The position numbers and the translations under genes are program-made. A model generated the notes under the pieces. That model saw only the letters and a list, made by a program, of their open reading frames with translations, did no database searches and was not told the origin of the DNA. A stretch of 64,000 nt of DNA from Zoogloeaceae bacterium. GTDB lineage: Bacteria; Pseudomonadota; Gammaproteobacteria; Burkholderiales; Rhodocyclaceae. Numbering within the stretch: position 1 is the first letter of the stretch; the number at the start of each line of letters is the position of its first letter. Where the stretch lies: positions 1-64,000 of the forward strand of contig JAIRPW010000029.1 of the NCBI GenBank assembly GCA_031256795.1. The letters are read 5' to 3'. This document shows positions 8,194-16,056 of this stretch, piece by piece.

Positions 8194-9085
8194 GCGCGGC
8201 GCTCTTTTTTCAGGCCGTCTGCAATTCGGCGACGGCGTCGACGATTCTGTTCCTTTCCGCGTGACGCTTGGCCGCCGCGGGGGATTTGTCTTACGTTTTG
8301 GCGCGCGCGGCATTTCTGTGCGCGCGCCCAGGCGAGTTTGCCGCGAGGAAGTCCGCGCGCTTTTTCTTCAGCGCGCGGACTGGATTCAAAAAACCGCCCA
8401 AAAATGGCGGGAGCGGGAAAATTGTCGTTTTCAGATACGCGAGGGCGCGAGTATTCCCTATCTGGGCGAATTCTTCCGCCTGACCCGTTCGGAAAGCGGG
8501 GAGTGTTATTGCGATGGGGCGGCGCGCGCGCTTTATATTGCCGCTCCGGAGGGAGAGGACGCTTTTCGCTCCGCGTTCGTGCGCTGGCTCCGGCAGGAAG
8601 CGCGCGAATATTTTGCGGAACAGATTCAGGTTTACGTGAACGCGCTGAAAGTTCCGCCGCCGTCCCTGCGTATTTCCGGCGCGGAGTCTCGCTGGGGAAG
8701 CTGCAACACGCGGCGGGAAATTCGTCTTTCCTGGCGGCTTCTGTATCTTGCGCCCGCGCAGATCGCCTATGTTGTCGCGCATGAGTGCGCGCATTTGCTG
8801 GAAATGAATCACGGCCCGATGTTCTGGAAAATCGTTTCCGGGCTGTATCCAGACTGGAAAGCGGCACGGGCGGAAATTCGTCGGGTCGAAAGCGTGCTGC
8901 CGAGAATATCCGGGAGGGGGACAAGAAAAACTTTGCCGCCGCCGTCAGCATCGGGAAATTTGGGCGGCCTCAAGAGTCGTTTCCAATCCGTTCAAGGATT
9001 TGGCGCGGCGGAAAGCACGCCCTTGTTTTTTCTTGCGCAGAAAACCGCTTTCGGCGAGCTTATCAAGATACCTAGTCGCCGTTAG
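8186..9085 (+). CDS. YgjP/DUF45-like zinc metallopeptidase with abnormal C-terminus
   Basis: M48-like (YgjP, WLM-related) metallopeptidase. The signature WGSCN is at about 170-174 and the zinc motif HECAH at 199-203, with a further His at 209 (EMNHGPMFW), so the catalytic core is complete. It overlaps plsC by 8 bp. The normal domain ends near residue 243. The last ~47 residues (from about nt 8945) are read antisense through the remnant of a fic gene, so they are probably a spurious extension created when that remnant arrived or decayed. Function in vivo is unknown; the family is tied to protein quality control or nucleic-acid metabolism only by association. Confidence 0.8.
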   Translation: MRKRGALFSGRLQFGDGVDDSVPFRVTLGRRGGFVLRFGARGISVRAPRRVCREEVRALFLQRADWIQKTAQKWRERENCRFQIREGASIPYLGEFFRLTRSESGECYCDGAARALYIAAPEGEDAFRSAFVRWLRQEAREYFAEQIQVYVNALKVPPPSLRISGAESRWGSCNTRREIRLSWRLLYLAPAQIAYVVAHECAHLLEMNHGPMFWKIVSGLYPDWKAARAEIRRVESVLPRISGRGTRKTLPPPSASGNLGGLKSRFQSVQGFGAAESTPLFFLAQKTAFGELIKIPSRR

Positions 9086-9197
9086 CTTGGATACGCCCAT
9101 ATCCCGCATAACGAACCTTGGCTTCCTGAAGTCCAAGCGTACTCAGCAAAATGCTCTGATTCGGGATAGAGGCGGCAAGCCCTTTCAATTCTGTCTA
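8945..9197 (-). pseudogene. Fic-family gene remnant with large internal deletion
   Basis: Minus-strand reading gives two recognisable pieces in different frames. Positions 9194-9117 encode TELKGLAASIPNQSILLSTL and then GLQEAK, the N-terminal helix region of Fic-family AMPylators. Positions 9118-8945 encode RFVMRDMGVSKLTATRYLDK and LAESGFLRKK, the C-terminal winged-helix of the same family. The central domain with the catalytic HPFx(D/E)GNGR motif is absent, and the two pieces meet with a frame change near 9115-9122. A TAG lies at 9195-9197 just before the N-terminal piece. The upstream end is cut off by lptG. It overlaps the end of the YgjP-like gene. Fic assignment is from remembered family motifs. 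Confidence 0.72.
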
Positions 9198-9224
9198 ATG
9201 CTTAGGGCGGAGCGGGAGGAATCC

Positions 9225-10337
9225 CTATCGCCGTTCTATCCGCCACAGGAGGGCAAAGGCGGCGAGCAGGAACAGCAGCGAGGGCGCGGCGGCGGCAAGA
9301 ACCGGCGGCCAGGCGCGCAGAATGCCCAGACTGGAAAACAGTCCGCTCAGCATATGGAACAGCACGCCGATCATGACTCCGGCAAAAATTTGAAGACTGA
9401 CGCCGCCCGCTCGCCCATGCGTCACTCCGAAGGGCAGCGCCAGCGCCGCCATGACCAGCGCCGCGGCGGGATAAAGAATCTTCTTCCAGAAAGCAATGGC
9501 GTAGCGCTCGGTTTTCTGCTGATTGCTGGACAGATGCCGCAAATAAAGAACCAGACTCACAAGCGACATGCGCTCCGGGGAAACCATGACAACCGAAATA
9601 AGGTCGGGCGACAGCGCGCTTTCCCAGAGAAATTCTGTTTGCCGTTCCACTCGCGCCTCGCGCCGCTCCGCGCCGCCGCTTTCTGTTTCCGAGCCGGGAA
9701 TTTCTGGCAGCGAGGTTCGCGCCACGTTGAAAAGCCGCCATTGCCCGGTACGCACAAATTCCCCCTGTTCCGCGTCCATCACATATTGCAGGTGATTTTC
9801 CGCGTCAAACTGATAGATGCGCAGACCGGAGAGACGCGAGTCCGGGGTTGCCGAGCGGATATTGACGAAGGAACGCCCGTCTTTGACCCACAGGCCAGAA
9901 ATAAATTCCTGGGCGACGACGCTGTGAATGGCGTGCGCGCGCATTTCCTGGGCCGTGCGTTCGGCGGGCGGCAGCAAGATTTCCCCCAGCAAAAGCGTGA
10001 ACAGCGCAAATACTCCGGCGATCTTGAAGAGCAAAACGAGGAGCGCGCGCGCGGAAAGCCCAGAGGCGCGCAGCACCGCCAATTCGGAGTGCCTGGATAA
10101 GTCCGAGAGCGCGTATAGCGCGCCAATCAGAACGGCAATCGGCAGCAATTCATAGATACGTCCCGGCAGACGCAGCCCGACGTACAAGAAAGCGTGGCGC
10201 GTGCCGAATTGCCCGCGCCCTACGTCTTTTAGGCTTTCGATTGTGTCGAAAAAGGCATAAAGGGCCAGCAGCGCCAGCAGCACCAGTAAGATGGCGAAAA
10301 CAAGCTCGCGCCCAATATGGCGCTCGTAGAGTTTCAT
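9225..10337 (-). CDS. lptG: LPS export permease LptG
   Basis: Inner-membrane permease of the LptB2FG machine that extracts LPS and pushes it to LptC/LptA. The start at 10337 (MKLYERHIGRELVFAILLVL) overlaps the lptF stop by 4 bp and gives 370 aa. There is a transmembrane block at both ends (about residues 12-125 and 275-370), a periplasmic beta-jellyroll between them, and the family-typical VFAILLVLLALLALYAFFD first helix. A reading that starts far upstream at 10712 is only the antisense/other-frame extension. Its end lies 27 bp from the fic remnant. Confidence 0.92.
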   Translation of the reverse strand: MKLYERHIGRELVFAILLVLLALLALYAFFDTIESLKDVGRGQFGTRHAFLYVGLRLPGRIYELLPIAVLIGALYALSDLSRHSELAVLRASGLSARALLVLLFKIAGVFALFTLLLGEILLPPAERTAQEMRAHAIHSVVAQEFISGLWVKDGRSFVNIRSATPDSRLSGLRIYQFDAENHLQYVMDAEQGEFVRTGQWRLFNVARTSLPEIPGSETESGGAERREARVERQTEFLWESALSPDLISVVMVSPERMSLVSLVLYLRHLSSNQQKTERYAIAFWKKILYPAAALVMAALALPFGVTHGRAGGVSLQIFAGVMIGVLFHMLSGLFSSLGILRAWPPVLAAAAPSLLFLLAAFALLWRIERR

Positions 10338-11485
10338 CGCGGCGGTTCCCGCGGCGGCGCGGCGCGGCGCCGTCGGCGCGCGCGCGCGAAGGTGAAGGGC
10401 GGGAAGAGCATCAGCCGCCAGCAAAATAACAAAAAGAGCGCGAGCAGCATGAGCGCGTGCGGCGCGCCAAAGGCAAGCGGAAAAATGAGCAGCCCGCGCG
10501 CGACCCAGGCTTGACTGACCGAAAGCAAATTGTTGTATAGCGTAAAGATTACGAGCGCGAGCAGCATGTTCATGGAACGCCCGGAACGGGGATTTACGAA
10601 AGAGAGCGGCACGGCCAGAAAAGCGAGCAGCAGCGCCGCGACGGGCTGCCCGAAGCGCCACAGCAATTCCCCGGCCTGACGCGGGTCGTCGCCGCGCCAG
10701 GAAAGCTGCCACAACGGCAGCATACGGGGAGATTCATCCGTTGCTTCCGCGCGCGCTTCTTCAATGCGCACGCCGTACCGTTCAAAGTTCATTACCCGAA
10801 AATTGGGCAAACCGGCTTCTACTTCATAGCGCTGCCCGCGTTCCAGCATCAAAAACCGGTCGCCGTTTTCCATGATTTCCTGGCGTCCGCTATCCGCCAT
10901 GACCACGCCCAGGCGTCCTTCCTGAAAACTGCTGACAAAGATATTGCTAAATACTTCCCCTTCCGCGGCGACGCCTTCTTCGGCGAGTTTTTCCACAAAG
11001 ACGACCCGATCACCGCGCGCCCCATGGGAAACCTCGCGGAAAACTCCGGGAGAAATCGGCATACTCGCGTTCTTTGCCTCGACTTGATTGCGGTATTGCG
11101 CGCTTCGCGACGCCCCCCAGGGGGAAATGAACAAGGAAAGCGCGGTGATGACGAGAACAATGGGCAGGGCAAAGCGCGCGACCGGTCTGATCCAGGCGAA
11201 CAGCGACAGGCCGGAGGAGAACCAGACCGCCATTTCCGAATCGCGGTAGGCGCGGGAAAGCGGCAGAAGTACCGCCATAAAGAGAGAAAGCGACAAAAGC
11301 GCGGGCAGATAATTGAGGGCGGAAAACCCCAGGAGCGCCAATACCGCATCCGGCGCGAGTTTGCCGCCCGCAGCCTCATTCAGAAGGCGTACCAGCTGCG
11401 TGGAAACAAGAATCGCGAACAGCGCGACAAAAATTCCGCTGGCGGCCTGGGAAAATTCACGGCGGACGGCGCGCTCAAAAATCAT
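10334..11485 (-). CDS. lptF: LPS export permease LptF
   Basis: Partner of LptG, 383 aa. The start at 11485 (MIFERAVRREFSQAASGIF) matches the classical LptF N-terminus. Membrane helices occupy about residues 12-120 and 270-365, with the periplasmic domain between. The C-terminus is a short arginine-rich tail (FARARRRRRAAPPREPPR). The open frame continues upstream to 12670 opposite pepA, but that part has no LptF character. It diverges from pepA across 109 bp, the common betaproteobacterial arrangement. Confidence 0.92.
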   Translation of the reverse strand: MIFERAVRREFSQAASGIFVALFAILVSTQLVRLLNEAAGGKLAPDAVLALLGFSALNYLPALLSLSLFMAVLLPLSRAYRDSEMAVWFSSGLSLFAWIRPVARFALPIVLVITALSLFISPWGASRSAQYRNQVEAKNASMPISPGVFREVSHGARGDRVVFVEKLAEEGVAAEGEVFSNIFVSSFQEGRLGVVMADSGRQEIMENGDRFLMLERGQRYEVEAGLPNFRVMNFERYGVRIEEARAEATDESPRMLPLWQLSWRGDDPRQAGELLWRFGQPVAALLLAFLAVPLSFVNPRSGRSMNMLLALVIFTLYNNLLSVSQAWVARGLLIFPLAFGAPHALMLLALFLLFCWRLMLFPPFTFARARRRRRAAPPREPPR

Positions 11486-11594
11486 GCGAATCAATTCAAA
11501 AAAAGAAGTCTTACAAAGGAATGGCTTTTGACTTTGCTGAAAGGATGCAGGGATAATCCTTCTGTTTGACGCCATTCGGGCAAGGGAAAATTTT

Positions 11595-13232
11595 GTGGAA
11601 TTTAGCATAAAAAAACTGGACGCGCCGGAGCGTATGCCAGTGGATTGTCTGGTTCTGGGCGCGTTTGCGGGAACGGACGCCCAGACGCCGCCGGAGCTTG
11701 CCGTGCCGGACGCGGCCCTGCGCCCGAAAACGCGCGCCGCGCTGGAGGAGGTGCTGCGGGCCGGGGATTTCTCCGGAAAACCCGGCAGTCTATTGCCGCT
11801 GTACCACATGCCAGACGCCGAGGCCGCGCGGACACTGTTGTTCGGCCTGGGGGAAAAGGGCGAGGAAGATGACGCACGGCGCGGCATACAGGCCGCGCTG
11901 GAGTCTCTTGTCTCTTCCCGCGTCAAAAAAGCCGCGTTCCTGATGGAAGGGACGGCGAAGAATATGGAGGCAAGACTGCGTCTGGCGGTCCGCGCCGCGG
12001 CGGAATTCGCCGCCATCCGGACGGAGCCGCGCCGCAAAAAGGAAGAAATTCCGCCGCTTTTACTGGAAAGCGTAACTTTCCTTTTACCGCCGGAAGTCTG
12101 GCGGAATCTGTCTGCGGAAGCGTTGCGCCGCGCGCTGGAGGAGGGAGAAGCCATTGCCTCTGGTATCGCGCTGGCGCGGCGTTTGGGGAATCTTCCCGCC
12201 AATGTTTGTACGCCGGAATATCTGGCGGATATTGCGCGGCAGCTGGCCAAAACACACAAAATGCGCTGCTCTGTTCTGACGGAAAAGCAGATTGAGAAAG
12301 AGGGAATGCGCGCTTTTCTCGCGGTGGCGCAGGGCGCCAAAAGGCCGCCGCGTTTCCTGATTCTGGAATATCCGGGGGAATCGGATGGGCGCGCGAAGGA
12401 ATTGCCGCCGCTTGTATTGGTGGGCAAGGGCATTACTTTTGATTCCGGCGGCATTTCTTTGAAGCCCGGCGCGGGCATGGATGAAATGAAATACGATATG
12501 TGCGGCGCGGCCGCCGTGCTGGGTACGCTGGCGGCAGCCGCGCGGATGCGTTTGCCGCAGCGTCTGGTCGCGCTGATTCCCGCCTGCGAGAATATGCCGG
12601 ATGGCGCGGCGACAAGACCGGGCGACATTGTCGAGACTCTTTCCGGGCATACGGTGGAAATCCTTAACACGGACGCGGAAGGCCGCCTCGTCTTATGCGA
12701 CGCGCTGGCCTACGCAAAACGGCTGCGGCCTGCCGCCATCATTGACGTCGCCACGCTGACGGGCGCTTGCGCCATAGCGCTGGGAGAACATGCGCATGGG
12801 CTTTTTTCCAATGCGGACGCGCTGGCGGCGGAGCTTGTCGCGGCGGGCGAGACGGCGCGGGATCGCGCCTGGCGTCTGCCGCTCTGGAAGGAATACGCAA
12901 AGGCGCTGGAAAGCCCTTTTGCGGACTTCGCCAACGTTGGCGGGCGGGAAGGCGGCGCGATTACGGCCGCGGCGTTCCTTTCGCGCTTTGTGGATGCGGC
13001 TACGCCCTGGGCGCATTTGGACATTGCCGGAACCGCCTGGAAAAAGGGCAAGGGAAAAACCGCGACCGGTCGTCCGGTTGCGCTTCTTTGCCAGTATCTG
13101 ATGGCGGACGCGGCGCGGTTTTCCGGGTCTGCCTTGCCTGCCGCCGGGAAAGGGAAAACCGGTAAACCGGGAAAACCGGGAAAATCCGCAAAACTTGTCA
13201 AAGTTGCCGAAAAGACGGGCAGAACCTCATGA
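11595..13232 (+). CDS. pepA: Cytosol (leucyl) aminopeptidase with Lys/Gly/Pro-rich tail
   Basis: M17 di-metal aminopeptidase that releases N-terminal residues from peptides; in E. coli PepA also binds DNA. A GTG start at 11595 gives 545 aa. The metal and active-site motifs are complete: VGKGITFDSGGISLKPG near residue 275 and NTDAEGRLVLCDAL near 357. The C-terminal ~30 residues are unusual for the family: repeats of GK-P/T-GK-PG-K from short G/A/C-rich repeats around 13147-13190. The stop overlaps holC by 4 bp. Confidence 0.93.
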   Translation: MEFSIKKLDAPERMPVDCLVLGAFAGTDAQTPPELAVPDAALRPKTRAALEEVLRAGDFSGKPGSLLPLYHMPDAEAARTLLFGLGEKGEEDDARRGIQAALESLVSSRVKKAAFLMEGTAKNMEARLRLAVRAAAEFAAIRTEPRRKKEEIPPLLLESVTFLLPPEVWRNLSAEALRRALEEGEAIASGIALARRLGNLPANVCTPEYLADIARQLAKTHKMRCSVLTEKQIEKEGMRAFLAVAQGAKRPPRFLILEYPGESDGRAKELPPLVLVGKGITFDSGGISLKPGAGMDEMKYDMCGAAAVLGTLAAAARMRLPQRLVALIPACENMPDGAATRPGDIVETLSGHTVEILNTDAEGRLVLCDALAYAKRLRPAAIIDVATLTGACAIALGEHAHGLFSNADALAAELVAAGETARDRAWRLPLWKEYAKALESPFADFANVGGREGGAITAAAFLSRFVDAATPWAHLDIAGTAWKKGKGKTATGRPVALLCQYLMADAARFSGSALPAAGKGKTGKPGKPGKSAKLVKVAEKTGRTS

Positions 13233-13687
13233 CGAGAGTATTGTTCTACCATAGCGCGCCAAAGGATCGGCTGGAAACCGCGCGGGAACTCGTGTGTTCC
13301 ATGTTTGCGCGGGGCAAGAGCGTCACCGTATTCGCGCCGGACTCCAGGCGCGCGGAGTGGCTGGACCGCGTTCTCTGGATGCAGCCGCAGACGAGTTTTG
13401 TGCCGCATTGCGCCGCGACGGATCCGCTGGCGGCGGAAACGCCCGTTTTGTTCGCGGCGGACCTTGCCGCGTTGGAAGCCGTGCCGAGTCCCGCGAGGCT
13501 TTTCAATTTGGCGGAAGAATTGTCGGAAGAGATGCTGGCGCGTTTTTCTCGTTTTCCCGCGCTCATCGAGGCGATTACTACGGACGCGGACGAGCGGGGG
13601 CGGGGGCGCGCCCGCGCCAAACAATATAAGGACGCGGGGTTTTCCCCGTTGGAGTATGTTGATCTTTCCCAAGGAACCGGCGCGTGA
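13229..13687 (+). CDS. holC: DNA polymerase III chi subunit
   Basis: Clamp-loader accessory protein that links the polymerase to SSB. At 152 aa it is the normal length. Recognised by its N-terminus (TRVLFYHSAPKDRLETAREL), the central 'FAPDSRRAEWLDRVLWM' stretch, and position between pepA and recJ. Start and stop overlap both neighbours by 4 bp, so the three genes are translationally coupled. Confidence 0.88.
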   Translation: MTRVLFYHSAPKDRLETARELVCSMFARGKSVTVFAPDSRRAEWLDRVLWMQPQTSFVPHCAATDPLAAETPVLFAADLAALEAVPSPARLFNLAEELSEEMLARFSRFPALIEAITTDADERGRGRARAKQYKDAGFSPLEYVDLSQGTGA

Positions 13688-14073
13688 TCTCCGCTCATGA
13701 CGATCTTCCGGTGCTGACCGAGGTGGTGCATCCGGATCGCCTTCCAGAGGCGGTCGCGCCGCCTCCGGTCGTGAAACCCTTTGTTGAGCCGCCTGTTTCC
13801 GTAAAACCTGCCGCGCCGCCTGCGGCGGAAAAGCCCGCCGAATCGCCTGTCTCCGCAAAACCTGCCGCGCAAGATTCGTCAGCGGACAAGGAGTTGATGT
13901 TTTTCCGGCGGCATGTTTTGGAACTGCTGCGCCAGCGGCTTTCTGCGGAGATTCCTACGCTGGTGGAGGCCGCACTGCAAAACGCCCTGCCCGCGATTGA
14001 GCGGGAAATCCGCGCGGGTCTGGAGGAAAGCGCGCTGGACGCGCTCAATACTTTTTTACCGCCGCGCGCCTGA
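13684..14073 (+). CDS. Small Pro/Ala-rich protein with C-terminal helix pair
   Basis: 129 aa, not recognised as a named family. Residues ~20-65 are a low-complexity Pro/Ala/Lys stretch with two near-copies of PVS-(V/A)-KPAA. Residues ~72-125 form an amphipathic helical region (FFRRHVLELLRQRLSAEIPT and on). It overlaps holC by 4 bp and sits 63 bp before recJ. A short proline-rich-plus-helix gene after holC is also seen in related bacteria, from memory. A role with the replication proteins is only an inference from position. Confidence 0.6.
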   Translation: MISAHDDLPVLTEVVHPDRLPEAVAPPPVVKPFVEPPVSVKPAAPPAAEKPAESPVSAKPAAQDSSADKELMFFRRHVLELLRQRLSAEIPTLVEAALQNALPAIEREIRAGLEESALDALNTFLPPRA

Positions 14074-14136
14074 GCCGTTTGTTTCTGCGGGGTTGATGGC
14101 GCGGCGCGTGGTTTCGCGGTTTTCTTTTGGTACGCC

Positions 14137-15870
14137 ATGTCCAGACTTCTGATTCGCTCTTTTCCCGCGTCGCGCCGATACCGTCTGGAACAGGCGGGAG
14201 TTCCGCCCCTGCTCGCGCGTCTTTATGCCGCGCGCGGCGTGGCGGATATTTCGGAAGTGGATTACCGCCTTCAGTGCCTTGCGCCGCCGGAGGCGCTCCT
14301 TCACGCGGAAGAGGCAGCGCGGCTGATCGCGGACGCGCTGGCCGCGAACGCGCGGCTTTTGATTGTCGCGGATTATGACTGCGACGGCGCGACGGCGTGC
14401 GCGGTCGGGATTCGCGGCCTTGAGGGGTTGATTCGCGCCAGGCCGGGTTGCGGCGCGAGCGTATGCTATTTGGTACCTGACCGGTTTACGCTGGGATATG
14501 GGTTATCGCCTGCCATTGTTGATCTCGCGGCGCGGGAGAAACCGGATCTGATCATTACGGTGGATAACGGGATCGCCAGCCTGGAGGGGGTCGCGCGCGC
14601 GCGCGCCTTGGGCATTGCCACGCTGATTACCGACCACCATTTGCCGGGCGATTCTCTTCCAGACGCGGACTGTATCGTCAATCCCAACCAGCCGGGCTGC
14701 GCGTTTCCTTCCAAGCATTTGGCGGGCGTTGGCGTGATGTTTTATGTGTTGATCGCGCTGCGCGCCGAATTGCGCCGACGCGGCTGGTTTTGCGCGCGCG
14801 CGGAGCCTTCTTTGGCGTCGCTCCTGGATTTGGTCGCTTTGGGAACGGTGGCTGACGTCGTTCCGCTGGACTATAACAACCGTATTTTGATCAGCGCGGG
14901 ATTGGCGCGGATGCGCTCCGGGCGATCTTCTCCGGGTATCTCCGCCCTGTTGGCGGCTGCGGGGCGGCGGCCTGAGACGGCCTCTGTTTTTGATTTTGGC
15001 TTTTTGCTGGGGCCGCGCCTCAATGCCGCCGGACGGCTTGAAAATATGAGCATCGGCATAGAATGCTTGCTGACGGACGATCCTGATCGGGCGCTGATGC
15101 TGGCGCGGCAGCTGGATCGGCTGAACCGCGAGCGGCGCGACATTGAGGCCGGGATGCGGGAACAGGCGGAGACGCTGCTGGATAAAATTGACATGGCGGA
15201 CACGCCGCCCGGAGTAGCCCTGTTTGCCGAAAATTGGCATCCAGGGGTGGTGGGGATTCTCGCTTCGCGCGTCAAGGAGAAGCTGCATCGTCCGGTTTTC
15301 GCGTTCGCGCGGGGCGAGAATGGGGAAATTAAAGGTTCCGGGCGTTCCATTCCCGGTCTGAATTTGCGGGACGCGCTGGATAGCTTGAGCAAGCGCGTGC
15401 CGGGGCTTTTGCTGCGTTTTGGCGGACACGCGGCGGCTGCGGGCGTGACGATGCGCGAGGCGGATTTTCCGCGCTTTTCCGCGCTTTTTTCCGAGATCGC
15501 CGCTGAACTGATCGCGCCGGAAGACCTGACGCGCCGCTTGAATACGGACGGCTCGCTGGATTTATCCTCTTGCAACCTTGCCGCCGCGAAGGTTCTGGGC
15601 GCGCAGATTTGGGGACAAGGTTTTCCGCCCCCCCTGTTTTATGACGCATTTGAGGTGCGCGGCGAACGCTTGCTGAAAGAAAAGCATTTGCGGCTGACGC
15701 TGGCGCGGGAGGGGCGTCCCTTTAACGCGGTTTGGTTTAACCGCGCCGTTTCGCCGCCGCCCAGGGCGTCTTTTGCGTACGCTTTAGAGGTTAACGCTTT
15801 CCGGGGCGTTGAGTCCGCGGAGTTGCGCATTGAGGAATGCGCGGACGCTGAAGGCGGCGCGCTGCCGTGA
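14137..15870 (+). CDS. recJ: Single-stranded-DNA-specific 5'-3' exonuclease RecJ
   Basis: Degrades ssDNA 5' to 3' in RecF-pathway recombination and mismatch repair. 577 aa, standard length. The DHH-superfamily metal motifs are in order: ADYDCDG at 78-84, VDNG near 143, TDHH near 165-168, then a DHHA1-type C-terminal domain with RFGGHAAAAG near 428. It follows pepA-holC, as in many betaproteobacteria. Confidence 0.94.
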   Translation: MSRLLIRSFPASRRYRLEQAGVPPLLARLYAARGVADISEVDYRLQCLAPPEALLHAEEAARLIADALAANARLLIVADYDCDGATACAVGIRGLEGLIRARPGCGASVCYLVPDRFTLGYGLSPAIVDLAAREKPDLIITVDNGIASLEGVARARALGIATLITDHHLPGDSLPDADCIVNPNQPGCAFPSKHLAGVGVMFYVLIALRAELRRRGWFCARAEPSLASLLDLVALGTVADVVPLDYNNRILISAGLARMRSGRSSPGISALLAAAGRRPETASVFDFGFLLGPRLNAAGRLENMSIGIECLLTDDPDRALMLARQLDRLNRERRDIEAGMREQAETLLDKIDMADTPPGVALFAENWHPGVVGILASRVKEKLHRPVFAFARGENGEIKGSGRSIPGLNLRDALDSLSKRVPGLLLRFGGHAAAAGVTMREADFPRFSALFSEIAAELIAPEDLTRRLNTDGSLDLSSCNLAAAKVLGAQIWGQGFPPPLFYDAFEVRGERLLKEKHLRLTLAREGRPFNAVWFNRAVSPPPRASFAYALEVNAFRGVESAELRIEECADAEGGALP

Positions 15871-15938
15871 AAAGCCCTGTCTGCCGTCAAAACGCGCGGA
15901 ATCAGAATCCGCGCGTCATCGCCGCGGCGATCCCGGCG

Positions 15939-15967
15939 CTGAAATTTTTTCGCCAATCGTCTAGAAT
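15939..15967 (+). promoter_or_regulatory. Candidate sigma-70 promoter of first giant gene
   Basis: CTGAAA, a 17-base spacer, then TAGAAT, lies 90 bp upstream of the first giant gene and downstream of recJ. The -10 is close to TATAAT; the -35 matches four of six bases. The same TAGAAT with the preceding CT recurs upstream of the second giant gene. Prediction by eye only. Confidence 0.4.
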
Positions 15968-16056
15968 GCCTTGGGGCGCGTAAATGGCAGAGGCAGGGCA
16001 GCGGCGAGTGTTCCTTTTTCCGTTGGCTTGCTGACGGGCAGAGGGAGAAAGTCATC

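Noticed and set aside
11486-12670. Long N-terminal extension of lptF, reading antisense to pepA
   Set aside because: The extension is a shadow of the pepA coding strand; the true LptF N-terminus begins at 11485.
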